From Massilia atriviolacea (GTDB taxonomy: Bacteria; Pseudomonadota; Gammaproteobacteria; Burkholderiales; Burkholderiaceae_D), in NCBI RefSeq assembly GCF_003953935.1, contig NZ_RXLQ01000008.1, forward strand, positions 282,706 through 346,705: 64,000 bases of DNA. Reading direction: 5' to 3'. Below are positions 56,378 through 64,000 of this stretch, one piece after another. Numbering within the stretch: the first letter of the stretch is position 1; each line of letters begins with the position of its first letter. The notes beneath the pieces were generated by a model. It was not told the origin of the DNA. It saw only the letters and a program-made list of their open reading frames with translations, and searched no databases. The translations under genes were made by a program, and so were the position numbers.

Positions 56378-57866
56378 ACCCATGCTTTTATACACAAGTC
56401 CGTCCACCCATCCCTTCACGTAGCGCTCGCAAGGTTTCTGCCGAGGCGTGGACTTGATAGAGTCCCTTTCCAGATCGTCTTCACGCCAGGCTCGCCATCA
56501 CCGCTGCTGGCAAGGAATCCGCCGATTCGAGCAATGAGGCGCACGACGTCGTTCAAGCTCGGTGGGGTGGCTGGCATCTTCATCTTGTTCAGCAAGTGCG
56601 CCCCGCGAATCTCGTCCGCATCGAAGAACAAGGCTGCATTAAGATCGGGGCAATTGCGCCCTTTGCGCATCAGGTAGGCCACGCGCCATGCCACCACCAT
56701 GAACAAGGCCAGCGCCCGCTCCAGGCGGTCAATTGCCGCCAGCTGCAGTTGCTCGACTTCGCACCCGTTCTTGAGCACATTGAAATAGACTTCGATTTCC
56801 CACCGGGCACGGTACCAGTCAATCAGCTGCGTGGCTTGTTGCAGTGTGCTCGCCATGTGGTTCGTCAGCCGTCGCCATTCAACCGGTGTCGCGCCGGCTG
56901 GCGCGTCAACTTCGCGAGCAATGACGCACGTTGCTCGATCTGTCCTTTCTTTCCGTCGCTTATCAGCACTGGCCGCGCTCACAATTGCTGCCGCACTTCG
57001 CGCCCCTTCTGCTTTTCGCGCCCACCCATGGTGAAGCTGATCTCGCCAAGTGCAGCGCCATCGGTGGTGGCGCCCCAAAGCTTGGTCGTGTCATCGTCAA
57101 CCAGGCAGCGGTCATGCTGGGCCCGCACCAGCCAGTCGGCGGGCGTGCCCAACTCACGCGCAACACGCATCATTTCGACCATGTCCGCTTCGCGGTCAGC
57201 CACATAGACAAGGCGCGTACCGGGCAGTTCCGCCGCCTGCTCGGCGATGCGCTCATATCCTTCAACCCAGCGGCGGCTCTCTTTCAGCCCCGGCCGCACG
57301 CCATCTTTGTCGCGCTTTTCGCGCGCCCACATCCACGCGTCGAGCAGGCCAAGCGGTTCACGATCCGGCGTGACGGCATAGGTCGGATGCAAGTACATCC
57401 CGCGTTGCGCTTCGTAGCTCAGCGGTCCCAAGCCAGCGATCTCGTGGCCATTGAAATCCAATTCGGTCGTGTCCTGAATGCACAGCACGACTGCATGCGC
57501 GGCCATGCGCTCCTGGGTGCGCACCCAGTGCGGCGCCAGGATATCTTCCCACGTCACATCAGCATTCGAGAGAAATCGATACGCTGCACAGGTCTCGCTC
57601 CAGCTGTCGCATGCCTCCGGGATGCTGGCCGCCGGTTTGGCCGAAAAAGTTTCCATCAATGTTTTCGCCCTATTGTTGAGGCGAGCATCGCCAAGATCCA
57701 TATCCGCAAACTCCGCGTCCGTCCACCGCTGTGCTACCTTGTCCAATGCGCCGCCCAAAAGGCAAGAGTAAACGCGAACTCAGCGAAGTTTACAAACCCC
57801 TCGGCCAACTCTTTGAATGTAAACGACTTTCTCAGGCGCTACGGACTTGTGTATAAGGGCATGGGT
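56378..57866. mobile_element. Decayed Tn5/IS50-like insertion sequence (IS4 family)
   Basis: Inverted repeats of 25 bp bound the element: the left one (56378-56402) contains TTTTATACACAAGT and the right one (57842-57866) is its reverse complement with two mismatches. TTATACACAAGT is the core of the Tn5 outside end. The length of 1489 bp fits this group. The 9-bp flanks differ, so no target duplication is left. The only gene is a broken transposase. Confidence 0.85.
56416..57758 (-). pseudogene. IS4-family (Tn5-like) transposase with nonsense codon and frameshift
   Basis: The N-terminal part from 57758 (DLGDARLNNRAKTLMETF, SWSETCAAYRFLSNADV, LCIQDTTELDFNG, VYVADREADMVEMM) holds the first two catalytic acidic residues. 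It ends at TGA 56979-56981 after REVRQQL, where relatives have Trp (WARP), a TGG-to-TGA change. The same frame goes on with ARPVLISDGKKGQIE, then shifts to the frame that holds the C-terminal part ATCVIAREVDAP and DWYRARWEIEVYFNVLKNGCE, which carries the third acidic residue. Two separate lesions mean the gene is dead. Confidence 0.88.
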
Positions 57867-57992
57867 TTGAAGCCCGCGACTGTCAGGTCAAATTCAGCTG
57901 TTCAATGTGGTGATTTTATCGCGCCACGCCTCCTTCCCGTCGATTAGTGTTTGCACCGGTGTTCGGCCGCAGCAGATTGGAGAACTTTCTGA

Positions 57993-58423
57993 ATGTCGTC
58001 CAAAGATAACACCTTACCGCCGAACAGCGGTTCAGACAGGCATTTGAGCGCCTCAAGGCCGACGAACCGAACGTTCTGCCCAAGGGCACGTCGGTGTGGC
58101 AAAATAATGTCGCAAAGAAGGCGGATGTCGGCCCGACCGCCTTCAAGAAAGCCCGCTTCCCAGCATTAATAAGGGGGATTCAAGCCTATGTCGAGCTTCA
58201 TGGTGCCGAGCGGACGTTATCCAAACGCCAAATAACGCTCAAGGATCGCGCTGCAAGGAAGGGACTGAAGGACCGCCTTGACAAAGTATCTCGCCAGCGG
58301 GATCTTGCTCAGTCTAAGCTCGCGAGTGCACATCGGCGCATCGTAGAACTTACAGACCAAGTGAGGCGCCTTGAGCAGGTCGTCGAAGAGGTGCGTCCTA
58401 CGCCCAACCCTATGTTTCGCTGA
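57993..58423 (+). pseudogene. Frameshifted island-associated gene with coiled-coil C-terminus
   Basis: An ATG at 57993 gives MSSKDNT; the frame then changes near 58010-58014. The second frame goes on LTAEQRFRQAFERLKADEPN, VLPKGTSVWQNNVAKKA, then KKARFPALIRGIQAYVEL and a coiled coil (RIVELTDQVRRLEQVVEEV) to the stop at 58423. Joined with one base added, the protein would be about 143 residues. I recall proteins with this pattern from integrase-bearing islands, but not their function. If the frameshift is a sequencing error, the gene is intact. Confidence 0.6.
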
Positions 58424-58572
58424 CCGGTTGCCACGCCAACAGCACACTTTTCGTCAGAGAAGTATGGCTTTCCGTAAATTCTGACGCCACATAGAATTTG
58501 TACAACGAAAGGCGCGGACAGATTTTCCAGTTAGAGGCTGCTGCACCATGTTTTCCAACATTAGCCAAGCGT

Positions 58573-59496
58573 TCAGTTCACTTCCTTTAAAATCTGTACC
58601 TTTCTATCTGCCAACTCTGCCAGTAAGGCCTCGCGCGAATAAGGTTTGGCATTATTCAGATCGCAAGCAATCTTAAGCAACTCCTGAACAGCACTCCCAG
58701 GAGCAATATTGAGCTGGGACATGACATCGCGACCATCAATGGGCAGTATTCCCATTTGATCTGCCAGCATCGCAGTCTCTACTAATTTTCGCCCTTCGCG
58801 CTCAAGATCAGCTTCTTCAGTCTGATAATCGAACGCTCCCCTCCATTTATCATAATGGCGCTTTCGAAACTTCGTTGCATCAAAATTATCTCGCCCCCAG
58901 TCCGCGGCGACTTCTTCAATGATCTTGTCAAATTTATGTGGCGGGAAATATCTCTTTATCCGCAACTGCCATTGCTCAAGAATTTGCTCAAAAGCCTCAT
59001 TAGTCTCAATAAATCTTATTATTTTCTCCAAGGTCCGAAAATAATTGAGCGCTTCTAAAATGATTAGCTGTAGCAACGTCGACCAATGATGCTCATCGAT
59101 TGGCAAATGAGTTCCACATTTTTCCTTAAACCATGATTCACAAGCGTTTTGAATTGAGTTTGAGTGACTATCCGTAAAATTAAGATTATGCTGACAATAT
59201 GTTCTGAGCTGTTGGATTCTGTCGCGATGATCTCTCAATAGCGAAATATTCATCGAAGCAGCTTCGGCATGCGCACCAAGAAAATCACCCCCCAGCTTTC
59301 CCACCTCGAAGTAATGAACATATAGCCAAGAAACGACTCGAATGAATCCTAACTCAGACGGTTCAAGTCTCGGCAATTGAAGTGAAACAAGCCCAAAAAT
59401 TGGTCCAATATCACTAAAACCAGAAGAAATTCGATTTATAGTATCACGGAGCTTGAGCACTTCATACATCGCCCCATCCACTTTGAGATGATCCAT
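58573..59496 (-). CDS. Partner protein of the STAND-like NTPase, unknown function
   Basis: 307 residues from the ATG at 59496, only 3 bp after the stop codon of the 1155-residue protein, so the two are co-translated. It is mostly helical with no transmembrane segment and no motif I recognise. Segments: LQLPRLEPSELGFIRVVSWL, HLPIDEHHWSTLLQLIILEA, WQLRIKRYFPPHKFDKIIEE and a C-terminal helix-rich part. Codons are AT-rich against the neighbours, suggesting acquisition from another source. In a defence setting it could be a sensor, a cofactor or an inhibitor of the larger protein (inference). Confidence 0.75.
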   Translation of the reverse strand: MDHLKVDGAMYEVLKLRDTINRISSGFSDIGPIFGLVSLQLPRLEPSELGFIRVVSWLYVHYFEVGKLGGDFLGAHAEAASMNISLLRDHRDRIQQLRTYCQHNLNFTDSHSNSIQNACESWFKEKCGTHLPIDEHHWSTLLQLIILEALNYFRTLEKIIRFIETNEAFEQILEQWQLRIKRYFPPHKFDKIIEEVAADWGRDNFDATKFRKRHYDKWRGAFDYQTEEADLEREGRKLVETAMLADQMGILPIDGRDVMSQLNIAPGSAVQELLKIACDLNNAKPYSREALLAELADRKVQILKEVN

Positions 59497-59499
59497 GAA

Positions 59500-62400
59500 T
59501 TAGCTCCGATTACCGCTTTTATAGTGGCGAATGTGGTCTGCAGTGGGCGCAATGTAATTAAATGCAATATGGAAGTCACTTAATTGCTCATCACGTCGGA
59601 TTTCTTCTCTACCGAATTCTTTTGGGAAGAAAGAAATTTTCTTCCTCAGTTTTTCTACGAAAACTTCCCCCTTACTTCCATCGTCCGCAACATAAGCAAC
59701 TGTGCCATTGAATGTTAATGGCACACCATCTGAAGAAGACGCAAGATATGTCTTCATGATGCGCCTACGCCCAGTTACTCTATCCGAGATTCTCTGCAAC
59801 TCGCCCCAGATCGCTAAGGCATCGTCGTAATACCCGAGCTGCCATTTGCAAATTGCCTGCAGGTAGATCAAGAACGGATTTTCATATTCTCCGTCTAATG
59901 CAATCAAGTTCTCTAAGATGGATAACACGTGCGACCACTGCTTGCCGTCGAATGGCAAACATGTTCGTTCATCCGGATAGAACGAAAGCCCAGACTTTGC
60001 TCCCCACCAATATCGCAAATATAAATATTGGCATTTGGCATCATTGCGAATAGCATCCGAATGTTCAGCGAGGTAATTTGCTGCATTCTCGTATCTTGCA
60101 ACGGCGGCGGCATCCATTACTTCATCTGCTGACGGCACCCCTCCAGCTATCGTTACTGCTTGTAGATAATAGCCAATCGTCGATCCCATTTCCTCCAATG
60201 CTTTGAGGGATTTTTCAAGTAGCGCATCGTCACTTAGCAACTTTGCGAACTCCATACGTCTACCCTCTAACTTTTCCCGATCGCGCTTATTGATGTCATC
60301 ACCATCCGCCATTGCAAAAGTATTGAAAATACTGGCAATTACTTCCAGGCGTGTATTGGAATCCAGTTCAGCGTAAGTTAATAAATCTTTCGTGCTCCAG
60401 GCGATTACATCGATTGGAAAATAATCTTCTGGCATCAGCGACTTGGCTCGCATTGCAGATTGGCGAGCTAATCCAAACTCAACAAGTATGTCCGGTAGCG
60501 GTCGGTTCGCGCGAATGAATTCACGGGCAATTGCACCATGTGTGGACGCTAACTCAACGTAAAGCATGCTTTTCAGGCGCACGTTACGAGGGGATCCGCC
60601 TATATCCTCTATCGCCTCTTGCAATACTTGTTCCGCGCGCTTCAATACATCGATCCTCGGCTGCCATTCGTCCAGATCAATTGTATCTAATACAATTGCC
60701 TCTCTCAATAGGGAAGCCTCTTGCAGCATTAAACGTGGCGATTTCACCCCGTGATCCATTCTGACTTGATTTAAAGTGTCAGCAATCTCGATATATTGAT
60801 CAATGTAAAGTTTACCTTCAGGACCGTTCGGCCCAAGACTCCTTACAAACTCCGACGCAAACTGAAGTTCAGAAGTATCAAAAGAATTTTGACCACGTCG
60901 CACACTCATAATCAACTTCTTTGCGTATTCAACTTCTGCTTGCGCCCCACCTAATCGTGTCTGCGAAATAAGCTTCGCCTCCAATGCGTGGCGCGCGCCA
61001 ATTGAAATATTATTTTGATTATCTTCCGACCATCTAAACAGATCGATTCCATTAATCAGTTTCGAAAAGTCAGTCACTGCAGTACTGGATAAAGATCGAA
61101 GTAGAATTTCAATCGGAACTTGAAGTCCAAACTTTCCCGGAACCATAATCAGACCAATGAACTCTTGCTCTGCAGATACCCACTCACCAGCGATGAGGTG
61201 TTGTTCGTTATGCAATGCAGCAGCGGGCTTAAATAGGCCTACTTTCTCCAATGCAGCCTGAAGAATTGTCACTGGTACCGAATCGGGCTTAATTCCATCG
61301 GCATTGCTTCGTAAAGCGACCGCAGCTACACCAGTTTCCAAATTGAGGCCAGCGCGAACTTGACCTCTAGTATCGGGCAAAAGCCGATACAGCGCGACCA
61401 AGAAGCTGGAGTCGCCTCTGTCGATGACACCTTCAAGCTTTTCCCCTAACGATGGTTCAAACGACGCTAAATAGTCTTTAAATCTATTTACTTCTGGCCG
61501 GTCAAATAGCTTCTTATTCGTGCTTTTTGATAGCCCCGCGTGAGCCAGCACAAGGTTCGCCCGCGCTTCCTTGCTTTCGTCTAATTTATAGGTGCTGCCT
61601 ACGATTACCACCTTTCGACCCCTGCCCATTAGGTACTTGTGCAGGACATAGTATTGGTCAATGTCTTGCATTCCATCCCATACGAGTAAAGTAGCACCAA
61701 AGCCTGCTTCCTCTGCCCACTGGCAGAAGCTGTCAAGATCCGCATGATTAAATCGCTGACTCCGCCGCGCTATGAAAATTACCGGCACTTGATTCGTTTG
61801 TTTAATTCGTAATGCTATATTTGCGAGCGCAATTGTCTTACCAGCGCCCGTTTGGCCATGTAGAATAATTGGATCAGAGTCAAATGCGGTTGTGGTCAAG
61901 TTACGCTTAAGTCGCAGAAAGACGTCTCGCTCAAAGTCACGCTCAAAGGGCAAATTTTGAACATGTGCGGCCCAAACAGGGTGCGTCCCCGACTCCGCTA
62001 AAAAAGATCGAAAGGCCGTGTATTTCTTTTCTGGGGAAAGTTTTGGCACTCGCCCGTCAATCACTTCATCTAGAATTACACCAAAACGGGAAACCTGCGA
62101 CCAATGGTGTTCCGGCACTGGAATTAGCTTGGTTCCAAGAGAAATCTGGTGGCCTTTCGCACCGATACCCAAGTCTTGGCCTAGTGGAAGGATGCCTGCC
62201 TCGATTCCGTGAGCAAGTACTGCAGTCAACGACTCACTTAATACGATTAGTTTCCCTGCTGCGATTGCATCGCAAAAATATTCGTCTTCGAGTACTTTCG
62301 GTTGCGCACTAAACATATACGCTTGGCCAGGCTCCAAAGCCATCAATACAGGGTATAACTTCTCCGGCGATAGCCAATCATCGTTTTGTCCGTAGGCCTC

Positions 62401-62967
62401 AATCGCAAGAATGCCCACAGGAGTCAATTGCTCAGGAATTCGCTGGAGCAACGTTGCAACATCCGGCTCCCTACGCTTTAACTCAAGAAATGTCAAAGGT
62501 GCTGTTTGTTTAACATCTTCCCTATCGATGCCACCGAATAGATAAGTTAAATGCAGGTGCGCACGATTCCGCGGGTCGATAGGCTGTAATGCCGAAGAAT
62601 ATAGCGGCTGCACAATGCGCCAGGGAGCACGAAATGCGCGGTTTAACATTCCGTCAATCGTGGATGTGTAAAGCCCACTCCAAGCATATTGAGCTACCTT
62701 CTCCAACCAAGATGGGACTGTCAAGAGGTTTCCTCGTTCGCTGATCCAGGCTCGCGCCGAGGCCAAGTCCTTATTGACTACGGAATCGAAAATCTTACTA
62801 TAGCCACGGTAGCTCTTCTTATTGTCAAACTCATACCTCGAAAGGATGGCATCGAGAAATATATCGTGCTTTGCATCATATGCCAATGTTCTCTGCCCCA
62901 ACATAAGAAATGCGGGGGAGTTGGATTGAGATAGACGCTCCAAGAAACCAGTAACACGCTTGTCCAT
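59500..62967 (-). CDS. Large STAND-like P-loop NTPase with divergent SIR2-like N-terminal region (candidate anti-phage protein)
   Basis: 1155 residues. N-terminal ~260 residues resemble SIR2-like effector domains: SPAFLMLGQRTLAY at 17-30 and WLEKVAQYAWSGLYTSTID at 87-105, in the place of the family W-x-G-I-Y-T-T-N-Y-D motif, with the NAD-contacting Asn replaced by Thr. HLHLTYLFGG (137-146) would match the later LHG motif. Residues about 365-560 are a P-loop NTPase: Walker A GQTGAGKT (371-378), Walker B-like ATLLVWDG (425-432), sensor-like VVIVGSTY (453-460). The rest, to 1155, is helical and TPR-like, the usual sensor of STAND proteins. This plan resembles Avs5/SIR2-STAND proteins. The SIR2 call is weak; the P-loop call is strong. 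Confidence 0.7.
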   Translation of the reverse strand: MDKRVTGFLERLSQSNSPAFLMLGQRTLAYDAKHDIFLDAILSRYEFDNKKSYRGYSKIFDSVVNKDLASARAWISERGNLLTVPSWLEKVAQYAWSGLYTSTIDGMLNRAFRAPWRIVQPLYSSALQPIDPRNRAHLHLTYLFGGIDREDVKQTAPLTFLELKRREPDVATLLQRIPEQLTPVGILAIEAYGQNDDWLSPEKLYPVLMALEPGQAYMFSAQPKVLEDEYFCDAIAAGKLIVLSESLTAVLAHGIEAGILPLGQDLGIGAKGHQISLGTKLIPVPEHHWSQVSRFGVILDEVIDGRVPKLSPEKKYTAFRSFLAESGTHPVWAAHVQNLPFERDFERDVFLRLKRNLTTTAFDSDPIILHGQTGAGKTIALANIALRIKQTNQVPVIFIARRSQRFNHADLDSFCQWAEEAGFGATLLVWDGMQDIDQYYVLHKYLMGRGRKVVIVGSTYKLDESKEARANLVLAHAGLSKSTNKKLFDRPEVNRFKDYLASFEPSLGEKLEGVIDRGDSSFLVALYRLLPDTRGQVRAGLNLETGVAAVALRSNADGIKPDSVPVTILQAALEKVGLFKPAAALHNEQHLIAGEWVSAEQEFIGLIMVPGKFGLQVPIEILLRSLSSTAVTDFSKLINGIDLFRWSEDNQNNISIGARHALEAKLISQTRLGGAQAEVEYAKKLIMSVRRGQNSFDTSELQFASEFVRSLGPNGPEGKLYIDQYIEIADTLNQVRMDHGVKSPRLMLQEASLLREAIVLDTIDLDEWQPRIDVLKRAEQVLQEAIEDIGGSPRNVRLKSMLYVELASTHGAIAREFIRANRPLPDILVEFGLARQSAMRAKSLMPEDYFPIDVIAWSTKDLLTYAELDSNTRLEVIASIFNTFAMADGDDINKRDREKLEGRRMEFAKLLSDDALLEKSLKALEEMGSTIGYYLQAVTIAGGVPSADEVMDAAAVARYENAANYLAEHSDAIRNDAKCQYLYLRYWWGAKSGLSFYPDERTCLPFDGKQWSHVLSILENLIALDGEYENPFLIYLQAICKWQLGYYDDALAIWGELQRISDRVTGRRRIMKTYLASSSDGVPLTFNGTVAYVADDGSKGEVFVEKLRKKISFFPKEFGREEIRRDEQLSDFHIAFNYIAPTADHIRHYKSGNRS

Positions 62968-63388
62968 TTTTGATTCCGATGCAAGGTATGATGACCTATT
63001 TTATGTCAATCTAGATACCTTTGGTCAATGATGTGGCTGTGCCAGTACTAAAATTATCAAGGCTGCTAGGTGGGATGGACACCTCTGTCTCAAGTAGGCC
63101 ATGAAATCGATGCTGTTCGTTCACGTCGAAGCATCGCAGAGCGGAGTAAGAGCGCTTAACGATCTTTCCAGTTACTCGGAAAGCAACGACCGGGTACACT
63201 GAGGTGTACCGACCGCCCGCTTTCGGTTCCGCATTCAACCGAATCTACGGTCCGAAGTCGCAACTCAGTTCTGAAGCGTTACGATTGTCGTCGAAGCCTC
63301 TGTACAACGGCATAAAAAGTTGCAGTTTTGGAAGCACACAACTGTCAGTGACATCGAAACTGTGCTGAAAATTTACGAAGGGTTCCGG
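62968..63388. other. Intergenic region between divergent defence-like genes
   Basis: About 420 bases without a gene I can support; it must hold the promoters of the NTPase operon (leftward) and of the truncated gene at 63389 (rightward). It contains the perfect inverted repeat at 63193-63210. A 75-codon frame on the minus strand (63011-63238) has no recognisable features. Confidence 0.5.
63193..63210. promoter_or_regulatory. Perfect inverted repeat, possible operator
   Basis: GGTACAC (63193-63199) and GTGTACC (63204-63210) with a 4-base gap TGAG, midway between the two divergent genes. It could bind a dimeric repressor. Confidence 0.4.
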
Positions 63389-64000
63389 ATGTTTAACTTC
63401 TTGGTGACTGGCATGGAAATCACCGAGCCGCGCGGTTCGTTAATTCTCGGCCAAGACCGCGTCTTCCTGTATACAGACCCAGATTTGAAGCAGCGATTTG
63501 CGCCTGACCGCGTGCTTGATGAAGCTGCCTTATTAGGGCTGCCGACAGTTATTACGAATGAGTCCGGCTGGGATCGTGAACGTCCTGTCCTAGCAAGGGT
63601 CGGAAAGGTGACCAAAGTACGGCGCGGTCCGAGCACCTACACTGTCGAGTATACGCTCGACGCAGACATTCCACCTATTCCGAATTCCTTGCTGGAACGG
63701 TTAGCGCCGCAGCTGCATTTCGACCTGAACACAAGGGGAGGATTTGGCGACTTCGGTACCAACCACTGGGCTGTGAAAGACGTGGACTTGTTCCGTGTGC
63801 TCTTTGCTGAAGGGGCAGGTCGTGTGAAGCCCAATGTCTTCAGTTTACCGAATGAACCCGCGAAGCAAGATTTGGTAAGCGTAATGATGCCATTCGACGC
63901 CGGTTTCAATCGGGTGTACGGAGCGTTGCAGCAGGCGGCCGCTAATGCTGGTATGCGCTGCTTGTGTCAACGGCGATTTAAAACTGATACAGTTTTCGTA
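63389..64000 (+). CDS. Protein with C-terminal nucleoside-deoxyribosyltransferase/TIR-like start (partial, runs off the window)
   Basis: 204 codons open to the right edge, from an ATG at 63389 with GAAGGG six bases upstream. The first ~155 residues are beta-rich with no motif I know (TGMEITEPRGSLILGQDRVF, PTVITNESGWDRERP). Then DLVSVMMPFDAGFNRVYGAL followed by QAAANAGMRC matches the opening of a domain family (V-M-M-P-F-D, F-x-x-V-Y-x-A-I, A-G-x-x-C) related to nucleoside 2-deoxyribosyltransferase and TIR folds, seen in several defence effectors. The catalytic part lies beyond the window. It is divergent from the STAND-like operon. Confidence 0.6.
   Translation, partial: MFNFLVTGMEITEPRGSLILGQDRVFLYTDPDLKQRFAPDRVLDEAALLGLPTVITNESGWDRERPVLARVGKVTKVRRGPSTYTVEYTLDADIPPIPNSLLERLAPQLHFDLNTRGGFGDFGTNHWAVKDVDLFRVLFAEGAGRVKPNVFSLPNEPAKQDLVSVMMPFDAGFNRVYGALQQAAANAGMRCLCQRRFKTDTVFV

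Noticed and set aside
57916..58146. Minus-strand frame after the IS element
   Set aside because: It runs across the start of the frameshifted gene on the plus strand and has no recognisable content.
63011..63238. A 75-codon minus-strand frame between the divergent defence-like genes
   Set aside because: No domain, no ribosome site, and it covers the perfect inverted repeat that more likely is an operator.

Overview
The window looks like a chromosome segment of a GC-rich betaproteobacterium, most likely Oxalobacteraceae (Massilia, Duganella or Janthinobacterium type). The evidence is gene order: yceD-rpmF-plsX-fabH-fabD-fabG-acpP-fabF followed by rpoE-rseA-mucD-lepA-lepB-rnc-era-recO-pdxJ-acpS-uvrC-pgsA and a tRNA-Gly/tRNA-Cys cluster. 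This is inferred from gene content and protein style, not from a database search.

Layout. 1-15.3 kb is mixed chromosomal content: a truncated secreted metalloprotease-like gene, a membrane-anchored coiled-coil protein ending in a response-regulator receiver domain, a large-subunit catalase, a questin-oxidase-like protein, a secreted orphan, a TolB-like propeller protein, a divergent AraC regulator/MFS exporter pair, rraA, and two tandem paralogous dCache-HAMP sensor proteins without an output domain. Both sensor genes carry the same structured leader just before the start codon. 15.9-22.1 kb holds aceA, rlmJ, an EAL-HDOD protein, a tetrapyrrole-methylase-fold methyltransferase, a Maf-like pyrophosphatase and yceD. 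22.3-28.3 kb is the fatty-acid synthesis cluster. 28.4-42.2 kb holds ygfX, the sigma-E module (with a sigma-E-like promoter before rpoE, and no rseB), then translation, secretion, RNA-processing and repair genes. 42.3-43.3 kb carries seven identical tRNA-Gly(GCC) genes, five of them at an exact 130-bp period, then tRNA-Cys.

From 43.4 kb the character changes to an accessory island. A tyrosine integrase sits directly after tRNA-Cys, next to a small excisionase-like HTH gene. Fragments of IS21- and IS66-type transposons follow (45.6-47.6 kb). An orphan type VI secretion vgrG cluster (47.9-56.3 kb) includes a TIGR02270 protein, DUF6484-like and DUF2169 proteins, a ketosynthase-fold protein that has lost its catalytic triad, a DUF4150 PAAR-like tip, a candidate HNH-like toxin and a candidate beta-propeller immunity protein. 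A decayed Tn5-like IS follows (56.4-57.9 kb), then a frameshifted island gene. An AT-richer two-gene operon (58.6-63.0 kb) encodes a 1155-residue protein with a divergent SIR2-like N-terminus and a P-loop STAND-like NTPase core, plus a 307-residue partner. At the right edge a truncated gene encodes a protein with a nucleoside-deoxyribosyltransferase/TIR-like motif.

The strongest candidates for something new are (a) the duplicated leader RNA with a covarying stem and a possible pseudoknot upstream of the two sensor genes, and (b) the two-gene SIR2-like/STAND operon as a candidate anti-phage system.
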